A stretch of DNA of 64,000 nucleotides from Diphasiastrum complanatum (lineage: Eukaryota > Streptophyta > Lycopodiopsida > Lycopodiales > Lycopodiaceae), in assembly GCA_029204225.1 (NCBI GenBank), contig CM055110.1:38208195-38272194 (forward strand), written 5' to 3'. Positions 37,291 through 48,057 of the stretch are shown here, in pieces. Position 1 is the first letter of the stretch, and each line of letters opens with the position of its first letter. Both the position numbers and the translations under genes were made by a program. A model generated the notes under the pieces. The model made no database searches and was not told where the DNA came from. It was given only the letters and a program-made list of their open reading frames with translations.

Positions 37291-40102
37291 ACTTGAAAAA
37301 ACAAGCAAGAGAAATAAGAATTCTTATTGTCACCATCTTTGCAACGGGTGCAAAGGTCTCCTCATAATCAAGACCATGGATTTGAGCAAATCCTTTGGCA
37401 TATAATCTTGCTTTATGCTTGTTGATGGTGCCATCATGATTGAACTTGATCCGAAATACCCACTTGCAACCAATCACATGCTTGTTGGATGGAGGATCCA
37501 CAAGCTCCCAAGTATTGTTGGTGATCAATGCATCATACTCTTGCTTCATGGCATCATACCACTCCTTGGTATTGAGTGCCTCTTGTACATTCTTTGGCTC
37601 TTCATGAGAGACATAAAAAACATAATTAGTGGAATCAAGATCCACTTGTTTGCCTTTGTCAACATATGAGAGCCTCTTAGGCTCGGATCTATCTCTCATG
37701 GATCTTCTTGGTGAAAAAATCCGAGGAGAGTCTTCTTCAAATCTCGACCCCATCACATCATGATTGTCTTCAAAATCAATAATTGATGATGCATCCATAG
37801 ATTTCTTGATCTCGGCCTCTTCAAATGATGAGTGTTGATCTTCATGAAAGACAACATCTCTACTTTCAATAACTTGAGAAGTAGAGAGTATAAAGACTCT
37901 ATAGGCCTTCTTGGTGGATGAGTATCCAACCATGATCCCTTTGCATGCACTAGGATCTTCCTTCTTCCTTGTTTCCAAGGGCATATGGACAAAGCATAAG
38001 CATCCAAAAATTCTAAGGTGATCAACCTTAGGCTTCTTCAAAAATAAGATTTCATATGGTGACTTTCCTCCAAGAGCTATATGTGGGAGCCTATTGCAAA
38101 GATAATTTGCACAATTAATGGCTTCTCCCCAAAAATCTTTGGGCAAAGATGCCTCAATTCTCATAGATTTTGCACATTCACATAGAGATCTATTCTTTCT
38201 CTCGGCCACTCCATTTTGAGATGGAGAGTAGGCACAAGAAAACTCTCTTTTAATGCCTTCAAGCTCACAAAAGTCTTGAAATTTATTGGAGATATATTCA
38301 CCACCTCCATCACTTCTAAGAGCTTTAATCTTGAATGAGAATTGCTTCTCTACATAAGCTTTGAAAATAAGGAAATGATCAAACACCATAGATTTTGAAG
38401 CAAGAAGATATATCCAAGTGAATCTTGTGTAATCATCAATGAAAGTAACAAAACAAGTGGCTCCTCCCTTGCTTGTAGTTGATGAGAAATGCACATCCGA
38501 GTGGATTAACTCCAAAGGATGCTTGCTTTTGATAGAAGATCTTGTAAATGGCTTTTTGTGAGATTTAGCAATAGCACAAGCCTCACAAGGCTTGATCTTC
38601 TTGGAGAATGACTTTGGCAAGCCAATAGCTTTGGATTCTTTGATCATAGAGAGCATGGATTTGTAGTTGGGATGTCCCAACCTCCTATGCCATAATTCCT
38701 CCATAGAGAGCTTGTTCACAAGAGCAACATTACAAGCATTCACATACTCATTTGGATCTAGTTTATAGATGCCACCAAATCTAGATCCTAATGCAAGTAT
38801 CTCATCATTCTTCTTGATAGTGCAAGTATCAACATTGAATTTTACATCAAGGCCATTATCAAGCAATTGGCCAACACTAATAAGATTCTTGGTAAGCTTA
38901 GGTACATAAAGAACTCTAGAGAGAGAAAGAACTTTAGAGGATGCAAGCTTCAAGGGAATGTTCCCTATGCCTTCAATAGGACATTCAAAATCATTTGCAG
39001 TGTATATTGATTTCTTCACTCCATCATAAGGTGCAATAGAAGAGAAAGAGTCCTTGGAGCTACACATATGTGAAGAGGCTCCACTATCAATATACCATAG
39101 GCCGTCCTTCTTGAAAGGAGTAGATGAGAAACTAGAGACCATAAGAGATCCCTCTCCATCACTTGCAATAGTGTCTTCCTTCTCATTGGTAATATTGGCT
39201 TGCTTGAGTTGATTCTTCTTTTTGAAGCAATTGGTGGCATAATGACCTTTCTTGCCACAATAAAAGCACTTGATCTTCTTCTTCTTCTTGAGCTTGGATG
39301 ATGAAGCATTAGAGGAATCATCTTCCTCCTCATCTTTGTCTTTGGATTTGACTTTGTCCTTGCTTGAGGATTGTTGATGTTGGTTCTTGCTCCTCTCTTT
39401 GTGCTTATCCTTGGCAAAAAGAGCTTTGCCATCATTATGAGTGAGAGAAAGCTTGTCCATCCTCAAGAGCTTATACTCTTGTCTTGATTCTTCTGAAATT
39501 AGCACACTTTGGAGAGCCTCCAAACTTGGTAGCTCCTCCTTAATGGCATAGGATTGGACAAGATTATCAAATTCACTTCTCAAGCCATTGAGAATGACTT
39601 GAACTAGCTCATTTTGATTGATGGAATCACCAATACAAGCAAGCTCTCTATGAATATCTTTTACTCTCAAAACATAACTAGATGCACTCTCATCACTCTT
39701 TTGGCTACTTTGAAAGATTTGATTCCTAAGAGTGAGAAGCCTAGAGGTATTCTTAGCCTCATAGATAGTCTTCAGACAATCCCAAGCTTCTTTGGCTGCT
39801 GTACAAGTACCTATCTCCCTCAATATCTCATTAGAGACATTCATCTTAATGTAGTGGAGAGCCATCCTAGCTCTCTTTTTGTATTTTTGAACCTCTTGAA
39901 GAACTTGTGGTTCTTCTTCAAGGCCAAGAACTATGTCCATCACGTCTTGAAGGATCAAGATGGACTCCATCCTCATTTTCCAAATTGAATAATTTGAAGT
40001 GGTCAATCTTTCACTTGGTTCCAACAAGGATGAACCCATTGAAGACATTTGAAGTGAAGAAAACTCAGATGATGAACAATAAATGTTGTTACACACTTTC
40101 AA
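37247..40102 (-). CDS. Element B gag-protease-integrase-RT(N) polyprotein
   Basis: An open frame of 951 codons; the natural start is probably the Met of MSSMGSSLLEP at residue 19. Domains in order: copia Gag core (MALHYIKMNVSNE from about 80), CCHC knuckle CFYCGKKGHYATNC near 280, protease DSGASSHMC near 338, pre-integrase zinc finger WHRRLGHPNY with CEACAIAK, then the integrase core. The core has HSDV, RSDGGGEY (near 596) and the catalytic Glu in NGVAERKN. The RT N terminus follows (WELVDPPSNKHVIGCKW, then ETFAPVAKM). The last 15 or so residues are out of frame because of the 8-bp deletion near 37290. The reading is otherwise clean, in keeping with a young element. Confidence 0.95.
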   Translation of the reverse strand: MKVCNNIYCSSSEFSSLQMSSMGSSLLEPSERLTTSNYSIWKMRMESILILQDVMDIVLGLEEEPQVLQEVQKYKKRARMALHYIKMNVSNEILREIGTCTAAKEAWDCLKTIYEAKNTSRLLTLRNQIFQSSQKSDESASSYVLRVKDIHRELACIGDSINQNELVQVILNGLRSEFDNLVQSYAIKEELPSLEALQSVLISEESRQEYKLLRMDKLSLTHNDGKALFAKDKHKERSKNQHQQSSSKDKVKSKDKDEEEDDSSNASSSKLKKKKKIKCFYCGKKGHYATNCFKKKNQLKQANITNEKEDTIASDGEGSLMVSSFSSTPFKKDGLWYIDSGASSHMCSSKDSFSSIAPYDGVKKSIYTANDFECPIEGIGNIPLKLASSKVLSLSRVLYVPKLTKNLISVGQLLDNGLDVKFNVDTCTIKKNDEILALGSRFGGIYKLDPNEYVNACNVALVNKLSMEELWHRRLGHPNYKSMLSMIKESKAIGLPKSFSKKIKPCEACAIAKSHKKPFTRSSIKSKHPLELIHSDVHFSSTTSKGGATCFVTFIDDYTRFTWIYLLASKSMVFDHFLIFKAYVEKQFSFKIKALRSDGGGEYISNKFQDFCELEGIKREFSCAYSPSQNGVAERKNRSLCECAKSMRIEASLPKDFWGEAINCANYLCNRLPHIALGGKSPYEILFLKKPKVDHLRIFGCLCFVHMPLETRKKEDPSACKGIMVGYSSTKKAYRVFILSTSQVIESRDVVFHEDQHSSFEEAEIKKSMDASSIIDFEDNHDVMGSRFEEDSPRIFSPRRSMRDRSEPKRLSYVDKGKQVDLDSTNYVFYVSHEEPKNVQEALNTKEWYDAMKQEYDALITNNTWELVDPPSNKHVIGCKWVFRIKFNHDGTINKHKARLYAKGFAQIHGLDYEETFAPVAKMVTIRILISLACFFKFPIRCIQCFSKWLS

Positions 40103-40791
40103 TAGGATCCAATAATTGAGTACTATCTCCTCTTATGAAAGATCTTACAACAATTTGTGAATTGATTCTCACTAGCTACACAAATCTCTCTAAAACAAGA
40201 TCTATTTCACATCAAATGATGGAGTATAGGCAAAGTTAGGATCCAACACTCTTAGCACGTGTGAAATACACTAAGAAACCAAATTTGACTCAAATACAAT
40301 GATATTGCATGAAACAAAATGGCTAAGATCTCAAAATAGTGCCTAGATCACATATAGATGAGATTGGCAAGCATACAACTGTGATTTTGGATCAACCAAG
40401 CAATCTCTTGACCAAACCAAATGTGTCCACCCAGGTCTAGGTGCCCTACCTAACCCTCTTCAAAAGCTTATAACTTTTGATTGGCTCAACCAAATGGAAT
40501 GAAACTAATTGCAACAGAAACTAGACAAAAATAGCTTCAAAACAAGCTATCAAGCAAGATAAATGGATCAAACATGAGAGAGAACTTCCAAACTGAAATT
40601 GGATGTTCCTCACACGTGTCTGAGCACCTGATTCCGTACAGTACCAGATCAGACCCAATCAATGTCCTTTTGATCTCTTTTGATCCAAGATTGAACAAGA
40701 TAGCTAGGAAAATGGGCCTTGACAATTTCTAGCTCAAGATTGATGAAAATTTTTCACTTAGATGGATCAAAATGCATGGTAACCTTAGGTA
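40103..40791 (-). other. Element B leader region
   Basis: Untranslated sequence between primer site and gag, about 95% similar to 13300-14016 of element A by eye. It contains a cacacgtgtc word also seen in the LTRs. Confidence 0.8.
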
Positions 40792-40804
40792 GGCTCTGAT
40801 ACCA
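40792..40804 (-). other. Element B primer binding site
   Basis: The minus strand reads tggtatcagagcc directly after the 5' LTR; initiator methionine tRNA type. Confidence 0.93.
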
Positions 40805-41527
40805 TGTTGAATTTCACACGTGTGGACTGTCCACTACATGTACTTGTGATCTCCTAAGGTGTGTAGATGCACCAAGATCAAGACTAGATTGAGATTCAAG
40901 ATCAATCTTGAATCCTATGGCAAAAACACACTACTACATGCATTCAATCACTTCCAACTCTCACTCACACGTGTGGGAAGTATTCAAAAAATAATCTAAG
41001 TAAAAACAAGCTGCTCTCCTCGGGTAGAGAGAGAAAATACATCAAGAGCTCTCGGGTAGAAATCCAATAACTCACAAAATCCATGAAATCACCAAATCAA
41101 TTGATTTCAAAATGAGGAGTATAATGATACTAGTAGGTCCACGAGCTACCACTATGCTTAACTATGATTGGACCACATTTTGTCACCTCTTGATCCTATT
41201 GGATCATTGATCTATGCACCTCTTAATTCTATTGGACTATATTCAAGCACACCTCAATTTCCTATTGGACCTCACAAGGTTCCACCTCTATATCCTATTG
41301 GACCTCTTGGAATTCATCAAACAAAAACTTTACACTTGTCTACACTCTAATTAGCAAGTGTTTAGCCTCTTACTCTATTTTGGCTCAATAGTGGCATTAC
41401 AAGTGGAAATGCATAATTTGCCATCTATGCCAAATTTATTCCTATCAACATCCTACACCTAGATGCTTGATGTAAAAAACATAAGACCCCTATATCTAAC
41501 ATAGATAATCTTTTTCAATTCTTCACA
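40805..41527 (-). repeat. Element B 5' LTR
   Basis: 723 bp. It lacks 14 bases (the gagagagaaagcta part) present in the 3' LTR at about 35560-35580, which removes one of two gggtagagagagaaa words. Confidence 0.95.
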
Positions 41528-41532
41528 TAGGA

Positions 41533-43995
41533 TAGCTCCAAAACCTTGTACCCTATACTATCTGATCACCAAATATCCATTACCTACTGATAGCTCTCCA
41601 AGAATCTGTCCACCTATAGTGCAACTAGACTCCAATTGGATCTAACCAAAAGATGCATCATGCTCACCAAATAATGATGGATAGAAATAATATGTGATGC
41701 CAACTTGGAGATCACTATGCTTATAACCATGCAACTCACTTGATCACTTGCCAAAGTATCACTTGTCACTCCCTGAGCAATCCTCTCCATCCCTGTCGGC
41801 TCACAACCATGGGCATGCTGGATCCACATCACCCCGTAATGCACTTCATGCTCTCAGGATATGTACCACCACTAGGTACACTCCATGCCACCTATCTCCA
41901 GGTAGGCTTGACCCATCCCTAGGTCACCACATGATGCACCAACTGAAGAACATCGTCCATACATCAAATGACATATCATAGCTGAGCAACTGTAGCATCC
42001 CCTTATTGCCACCCCAATGGACTCGTCATCCACTTAATATGCCCACCTGATGTCTTCGACCCTGATCACCATCATGCTAGACAAGCCGAATTCTAAAGCA
42101 TCATCTGCTCCACCTGGCTCCTAGCATCTGCTTGCTCTCCCTGGCTATGTGTCACCCGACACCATGCCAATGCAAGCATGTCCCTGAGTCATCGCTCATG
42201 GGATCCTAAGACCACTGTCTCCCTGATAGTACTGAGGTATATGGCTCTAAGTGACTTCCTCTAGGCTTATCCCTGAGCTCACCAACTGAGAATCTGCACG
42301 ATGGAAATTCCAACACCTGTGCCAAGCCTAGACTCCTTCAAATACAGCCAAATGCATCAAAGCTATAAGTAGCTTATCCATGTCCGTGATGATAGATGCC
42401 TCCCCATCGATGCCAATGCGAATGACTGGTCCACTACTGTAATGCCAATCTGTACTCCCAAATGAGCACATCATGAAGTCCTTGCCATTAGTGTCCCCTC
42501 TAGTAGATTGCTAACAAAACACCCACCATGGTGTTTGTCTTCTGATCACACCTTGTGAAATCTCCATCAGCTCTCCAACCTAGAGCTGGCTCTCAAACCT
42601 TCACGCTTTGTCCATTTGTGTTTGCAGTCTTATGATTCCATCATTAATTCCACCTTTAAGTCATGTCCATGCCAAAGACTCAAGTCCAATATGAAATAGC
42701 TGCCCTTGGATGATCACCCCATGTCATCTGGCAGTGCTATCTCTACGAAGAATCCCAATGCCATCCTTGATCACAAAGATTTGAGCATCTACACTGTAGT
42801 GTCCACCTGTATTCTCCCAAGCTAGCTCCAAGCTGCTCTTGTGAATGGTTCCAAACCACTCCCTGAGAATACACTGAGATGTGAAATCCAAAGCCACCAT
42901 CAAGTCCCTCACATAACTGTGTATGCCAATATCCCTCCAAGTGAACCTATGAGATCTTCCATGGCCCAAACCCAATGATCTGCACTCTATTATCACTGGA
43001 ATCTACATCCCGGATGCACTCATGAGATGACAAATTGCCTTGACTTACTCATAATAGGCAGTTTAAGTTTATCTCTTGATGACAAACCTGATACACTGCT
43101 CCACAACTACTTTGACTTGATCAAAATTGACTTATCGACTACAAAAACACAAAATCATCACACTCACCACTCGCCAAGAGTCTCCAAAGTGTGAATATTG
43201 ATCCGTTCTTCAACCTTTGCGTGTCCCACACACAACTCATCCAATGCAAGTCCGCTATCTTGCCCAATGGCTTCCAACTGGCGCCACCTCGCACTTCCAT
43301 CACCTGTGACCGACAAAATGTGTGTACCTCCAAGCTAGCCCATATTTTTCTCCGAAGTCGCAGATGCGTGTCTCAATGCAGCTATCACCTGAATCGGCAA
43401 TGCCACTATCGATCATGCCTGTGAGAGCGTTCTCCCAAAACGCCACTTGACATTGGTTGGTTAGAACCCCAAGAGTTGAACCTAATCACATAATTTTTCA
43501 CCTATAATTGGCATACCATGCCTACCTCTCACCTGTGATTGCTTGCCCTCTCAAAATTGTTGCCAATGATGAGTAGTCACGCCGCCAACTACACTTCCAT
43601 CGCCAAACCTAGATTTCTCCATAGAATTTCGCTACCATTCGCTCCCATACTGCATCTACCGCTTCCAAACACCCTGTTACCCTATCATAAGTAAGCAATA
43701 ATGGTTAGGAAGTGATAATGCCTCATTGTACCGCCCTGTAGTAGGTTTCACCAGCCAAAAATTGTCCCAAATTTGACCCTATGGTACCCAAATGACGAAT
43801 GAAGCCCATCACTAGATCACTCGCACTCCGCTTGATAGAATGATAATGAAAACACTCCAAAACAACTTTCTCCGTGCTCTGTGACATCGCTCTGTCTGTT
43901 GGATTTGAGCAGCCAATTTCAGGGGTCATTTTGGCCCAAGAATGGCCAAAAAAAGTGTCTTCTAGCCAAAGATAGGTCCATTTCCTCCATCCCTC
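41533..43995 (-). mobile_element. Element D interior, 5' portion
   Basis: Continuation of element D beyond the nested element B. The stretch 43430-43987 matches element C at 27288-27833 in reverse, including a frame that reads DLVMGFIRHLG and FLAGETYYRAVQ in both copies. Elsewhere no domain is recognised. The left end of D (its 5' LTR and primer site) is missing; at 43995 it abuts a gypsy integrase fragment. Confidence 0.6.
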
Positions 43996-45197
43996 TGGTC
44001 ATATAATCAGTTGCAACAATGATATATCTGGCCTGAGATCCTCTTGTCACAGGATGAATAGGACCAACATAATCGAGGCCCCATTTCTCAAAGGGTGCTT
44101 GCGATAAAATTGGTTGTAAAGGTACTTCATAATTCTGTCGAGTAGAACAACGTGCTCGTTGACAAACGTCGCATGACTGAATATAATCTTCTGTATCTTT
44201 GCGAAGTGTAGGCCACCAACATCCTGATTGTAAAAGTTTTTGAACAATGATATTCGTTGAAACATGTCCTCCGCCCATGCCATCATGAGAAAGCATGATA
44301 AGTTCAGGTACTTCATGTGGCAAAACACATCTTTGTAAAATATCATCCATTCCTCGGCGATACAATTGTCCAGCAATCAATTGATAGGGTTTTGCCTTAT
44401 GAGTTAATTGTCTCTTTTGTACTTTTGTCAAGGAATCATTGGGTTGGCCAAGCATAAGATATTCAACAATATATGCTGCCTACTCAAGTACTGCTTCAAC
44501 ACAAAATTATGCAGCGTCTGGTAGTTCATCATCCACTTCAGTATTAATAGGCACTGATTCAATTCTTGAAACATGGTCGGCTAGATAGTATTGTTTTCCT
44601 ACTTGAACCACGACGTGAAAATCAAATTCGGTGTCCCTCTCAATTTTTTCTCAAAAAAAGGGCTGGAAATTGCATATCTTGTTGTAGTTTAAATCAACTA
44701 TTATTAGGCCTTATTAACATTGTAAAGTTTATCTCTAAGTTTAATATGCATATTGGCCAAAATTGCCAATTAAACTCAACATGATAAATCTCAAACTAGT
44801 TGATAAGTTACAAAGAGTGTATTCTTGTGGTCAAGGGTGATAAAAAGAAGAAGTTATTGTGATGATGCACCTCTATCCCAAGAAGAAGCATGGACCATTT
44901 AAACAAGATATAATTTTCAATGGAGGCTATTACTCAGTAGATTCTTAGAAAATGTTATAATTTTGTTTAAGAAACATATAGGCTCCATCCCTTAAAGCCA
45001 TATGGATGAAGAATCTCCTAATAGTGCGTACATTATGTAGGAAATACTTGTGCTAGAGCTTATATCCTTATGCATAACAAAATAACAATACAAAAGTAGG
45101 GGTAGTTATGTTGTATATATCCCTAAAGATCAAGAATATCATGTCCAAGGATGCAAAATGGATGGTTGAATAAGAAGTGTTTCAAGACTTCCTACAC
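43996..45197 (-). pseudogene. Ty3/gypsy integrase remnant, copy 3 (best preserved)
   Basis: The frame from 44455 to about 43996 encodes the integrase N terminus. It has YQLIAGQLYRRG, a zinc-binding HHCC domain (HDGMGGGHVSTN, then CDVCQRARC) with WWPTLRKDTEDYIQ, and the start of the catalytic core (FEKWGLDYVGPIHPVTRG, then IIVATDYMT). It is cut before the second core Asp, where element D sequence takes over. The fusion adds an unrelated tail ending FLGQNDP. Upstream (45197-44456) are the RNase H-integrase linker with stops and the conserved non-coding part shared with 24408 and 32691. Confidence 0.88.
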
Positions 45198-46590
45198 ATT
45201 TTGAGTGTTTCTATGAAACATGTTTGTTGAGGCCAATGCTTTTGTGTCAAAGAGTGTATTATCCAATTCGGGGATCCCTTCTTAAACCAAGCCTATATAA
45301 TTTGAAATTATGAACCTCAAGTTTTTTAAAAATGCAACAAATCTTACACGGGATAAGCAATCTAATATATGCGTGGACATATTTCTTGTCTTTTCACAAT
45401 ATAATAGATGATTTGAAAGAACTTGAGTTCAATAAAACTTATGAAAGAAGACCCCTTTGTAGGAGAATAGTTGGTGTGATTAGTTATAATGAAAATGTTT
45501 GTTTTTAGTAATATTGTAAGTGCTTCATGAATGTTAAATATAGCTCTTCGCCTTGATAGCTCTGAAGTCCATGAGTAACTACAAATTAAGCCATAGGTAG
45601 GGTACAATTCATCACGATTATTGTGAAAGTGGAAGCAAATATCATATCCAGCAAAATGGTGATGGGTTGAGGTGAATCTCTGATAATTAGAAAATCAAAG
45701 GCTGGTCATGTGTTCTATTTCTCTCCAAGGCGGCACACCCATGCCTATTTTGTGACACATGCATTCTATAAAACCTGACAACTCATGTCCAAAATCTACA
45801 AAGGGTGAAGATAATTGTTGCAACAAATGTGTGTACTTCTCACTTGCAAGTGCAATTTCAAAATGATTCCGAAATTCCGTGTCCAGGATCAACCTCTTTG
45901 TCACCCATGAGTTGTTTTTTTGTAATTGATGAAAAGCAACATCGATGTATTCTTAGGTGTGTTCTGTAGTTTTGACAACTACATAGACCAAGACTTGGTT
46001 CAATTGTCTCACAAGATTGAATACTAAGTTATGTGCAATCAAACTCACGAGACGGAAATGAGATGAGATGAAAGTGACCTTTCATATTGAAGCCCCTCCA
46101 TTTTGATCTGCAAATGCCAGCATCATAGCTCGCAATACATAGCACTCTCACAATGGCTAACTTCCTATCTGCAACGGAACATTGTATATGGGCAGTTCTA
46201 AACAGGTGGTGCTCTAAATCCATTACAAATGCCACTGTTTCGAGGACATCGGCAATCATGTCATACGCTGAGTAGGCTGACTGTCGGGCGGATTCAAAAT
46301 CCAATACCATTTTATTGAATTATGGATGGATGCAAATTGTAGTATTGTAGTTTCTGCACTCCAAAACACAACTTAATATCTACTTGATCATAGGCCAAGT
46401 TTTCCTACTACGCCAGTGATGTGGATTATCTAATTTAAATCAGTACTCAAATGAGTCCCGGAGCTCTCTGCAGATAAAACTAAAGAGATTGAATGAAAAT
46501 AAATTATTGAATCTGAACTACAATATGAATGGAGCTAGTTGTAGTTTTTGGTTCTATGTAATAAGTTACAGATTTTGAGGATGAAGATGG
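45198..46590 (-). repeat. DUF506 block, copy 3 (inverted, truncated)
   Basis: Reverse complement of 30690-32690, minus about 600 bases (31750-32350) lost by deletion at 45536. It joins the gypsy remnant at the same point as copy 2, so gypsy remnant and DUF506 block were duplicated together. The promoter-side CT region is absent; similarity ends at about 46590. Confidence 0.85.
45536..46310 (-). pseudogene. DUF506 pseudogene, copy 3
   Basis: Exon 1 (46310-46079) is intact and close to the complete gene, with YDAGICRSKW. The intron (46078-45964, 115 bp) is 8 bp shorter. Exon 2 has an in-frame TAA replacing the Tyr of HTYEYIDV (about 45954), a clean 21-bp deletion removing QAAAISF, and a TGA in place of Trp after MTSL (about 45693). 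Truncation follows RRRAIF, with loss of about 70 C-terminal codons. The remaining VPPWREIEHM and FEIALASEKY motifs confirm the family. Confidence 0.88.
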
Positions 46591-46696
46591 ATACATAGGT
46601 AAATGATGTCCTTAGGCGAAGGATAAACCTTCGCCAATTCAAGTACCTCAGAAACTTTTGCCCCGATTTTTATAACCTATTTTCATAGTACTGAAT

Positions 46697-47491
46697 ATGC
46701 CTACATATTTTTGTCCAGAACTGACCAGCAAACTAGTACATTGTCTAGTGGACCCTCCAAATCAGCCTATAAAAGAGCAAAATTCAATTTTATTTCTCAC
46801 TTGTGCTAGCGGAACTCTTGCCAAATTTTCCAGCTACCAAAACTCTCCAAATCTTCCATACATGCTGAATTTTAAGATATGCTATCCCTCTCATGGGATT
46901 GAACCTATGCGTGAAAACTAACTTCATCTCCTTGATGCTTGTGAGCTTGGATCTTGGGTTGAAGATAGGCTAGGATATATTGCTACTAGCTGGGATGATT
47001 GCCTACCTTCTTTGGCATTCAATCCAAATGTTGTCATCCGATAAAGTCCACGACCAGCTGCCAATCACCAGATTATATTATCGTGCTGCAATGCTGGTTG
47101 GTTTTTGATTGGCTTGCCGGAACAAATAAGTATTTTTTTTCACTATCTTAGGCATTTTCTAAAGAATGAGATCTGTATTGCTCATTCGAAGCTGAGCCAA
47201 GTTGGGGAGACTCTGATAATGGCAGTTAAAGCTTTATCATTTTATCTAGGAGGATATAAATTTGTTAAGACAAATAAGATCATTTTCATCAAAAGATCTT
47301 ATGTTTTGAACATTCTAGGTTTTACTGATGGGAATGTTCCTTTAAGGAGCTCTCATTATTCATTGTACTCTACTTATATTGAACTTAGTGGAAATAAGGA
47401 TAATGCACATCTATTAGATGCATACTCTAGCAGAGAATTTCTTCATGACAATACTGCCATAGAAGTTGACACACAAGCTGATGATGAATAG
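46697..47491 (+). pseudogene. Unrecognised decayed coding sequence
   Basis: One frame runs for about 264 codons, broken only by a TAA at 46919 and another near 47042. It reads through LLDACELGSWVEDRLGYIAT, WDDCLPSLAFNPNVV, a LIGLPEQISIFFHYLRHF segment, FYLGGYKFVKTNK and an acidic end (DTQADDE). Sustained open frame across two stops suggests a former protein of at least 260 residues. I recognise no domain; the flanks suggest a transposon or captured gene. Confidence 0.5.
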
Positions 47492-47523
47492 TGGACACTT
47501 TGTATTTTGTTATAATACAATCA

Positions 47524-47665
47524 ATACATTTACATTGAGTATTTATCCCCTCTCTTGTTCCATGAATTTGCATGCAATTTTGAACATGTCACACATTTAC
47601 ATTAAGTATTTCTCCTCTCTTATTCAATGAATTTGCAAGCAATTTTGAACATGTCATGATTTGAT
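47524..47665. repeat. Tandem duplication of about 67 bp
   Basis: Two adjacent units begin acatttacatt and end ttttgaacatgtca, differing at a few bases (cccctctcttg against ctcctctcttatt). It follows the stop of the decayed frame at 47491. Confidence 0.85.
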
Positions 47666-48057
47666 GACAATGATGATTGAATCTTGTTATCTTCTACTCA
47701 ACAATCTTCTAATTTTCTCTTCCTGTATGAACTTGCATGCTTTTCTAAACTTCTTGTATTGTGTGGACTTTGTTATATGTCGAATCTGAACTCTGTGGTA
47801 GAACCACTGAAACAATTGACAAATGTAGTTTCATTTTTCATTGTTTCGTCCATGTTGTGTATTTCGATGAAATGTTGCTCGTGTTTGCCAGTGTGAATTC
47901 TCCATCCCTTGTGATGACCATACACTCAAGCTTCCATATGTGTTTGCAGAACATGATCTCTTAGTATGTGCTGCATATGTCAAAACCATAATGTTAGTCT
48001 TATGTTTGGATCTAAATATATATGGAAAATTGAAAGCATCTTAAAGAATTTATACTA

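Larger units (their letters stand above)
35312..41527 (-). mobile_element. Ty1/copia element B, nearly intact
   Basis: A 6,216-bp copia element on the minus strand, flanked by the 5-bp repeat tagga (35307-35311 and 41528-41532). It has both LTRs, a primer site, a polypurine tract and a colinear gag-protease-integrase-RT-RNase H frame. By eye the LTRs differ at about five bases plus a 14-bp deletion, fewer than in element A, so it inserted more recently. Two lesions in RT (an 8-bp deletion and a TGA) make it non-autonomous unless a relative supplies proteins. It is nested in element D. Confidence 0.96.
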
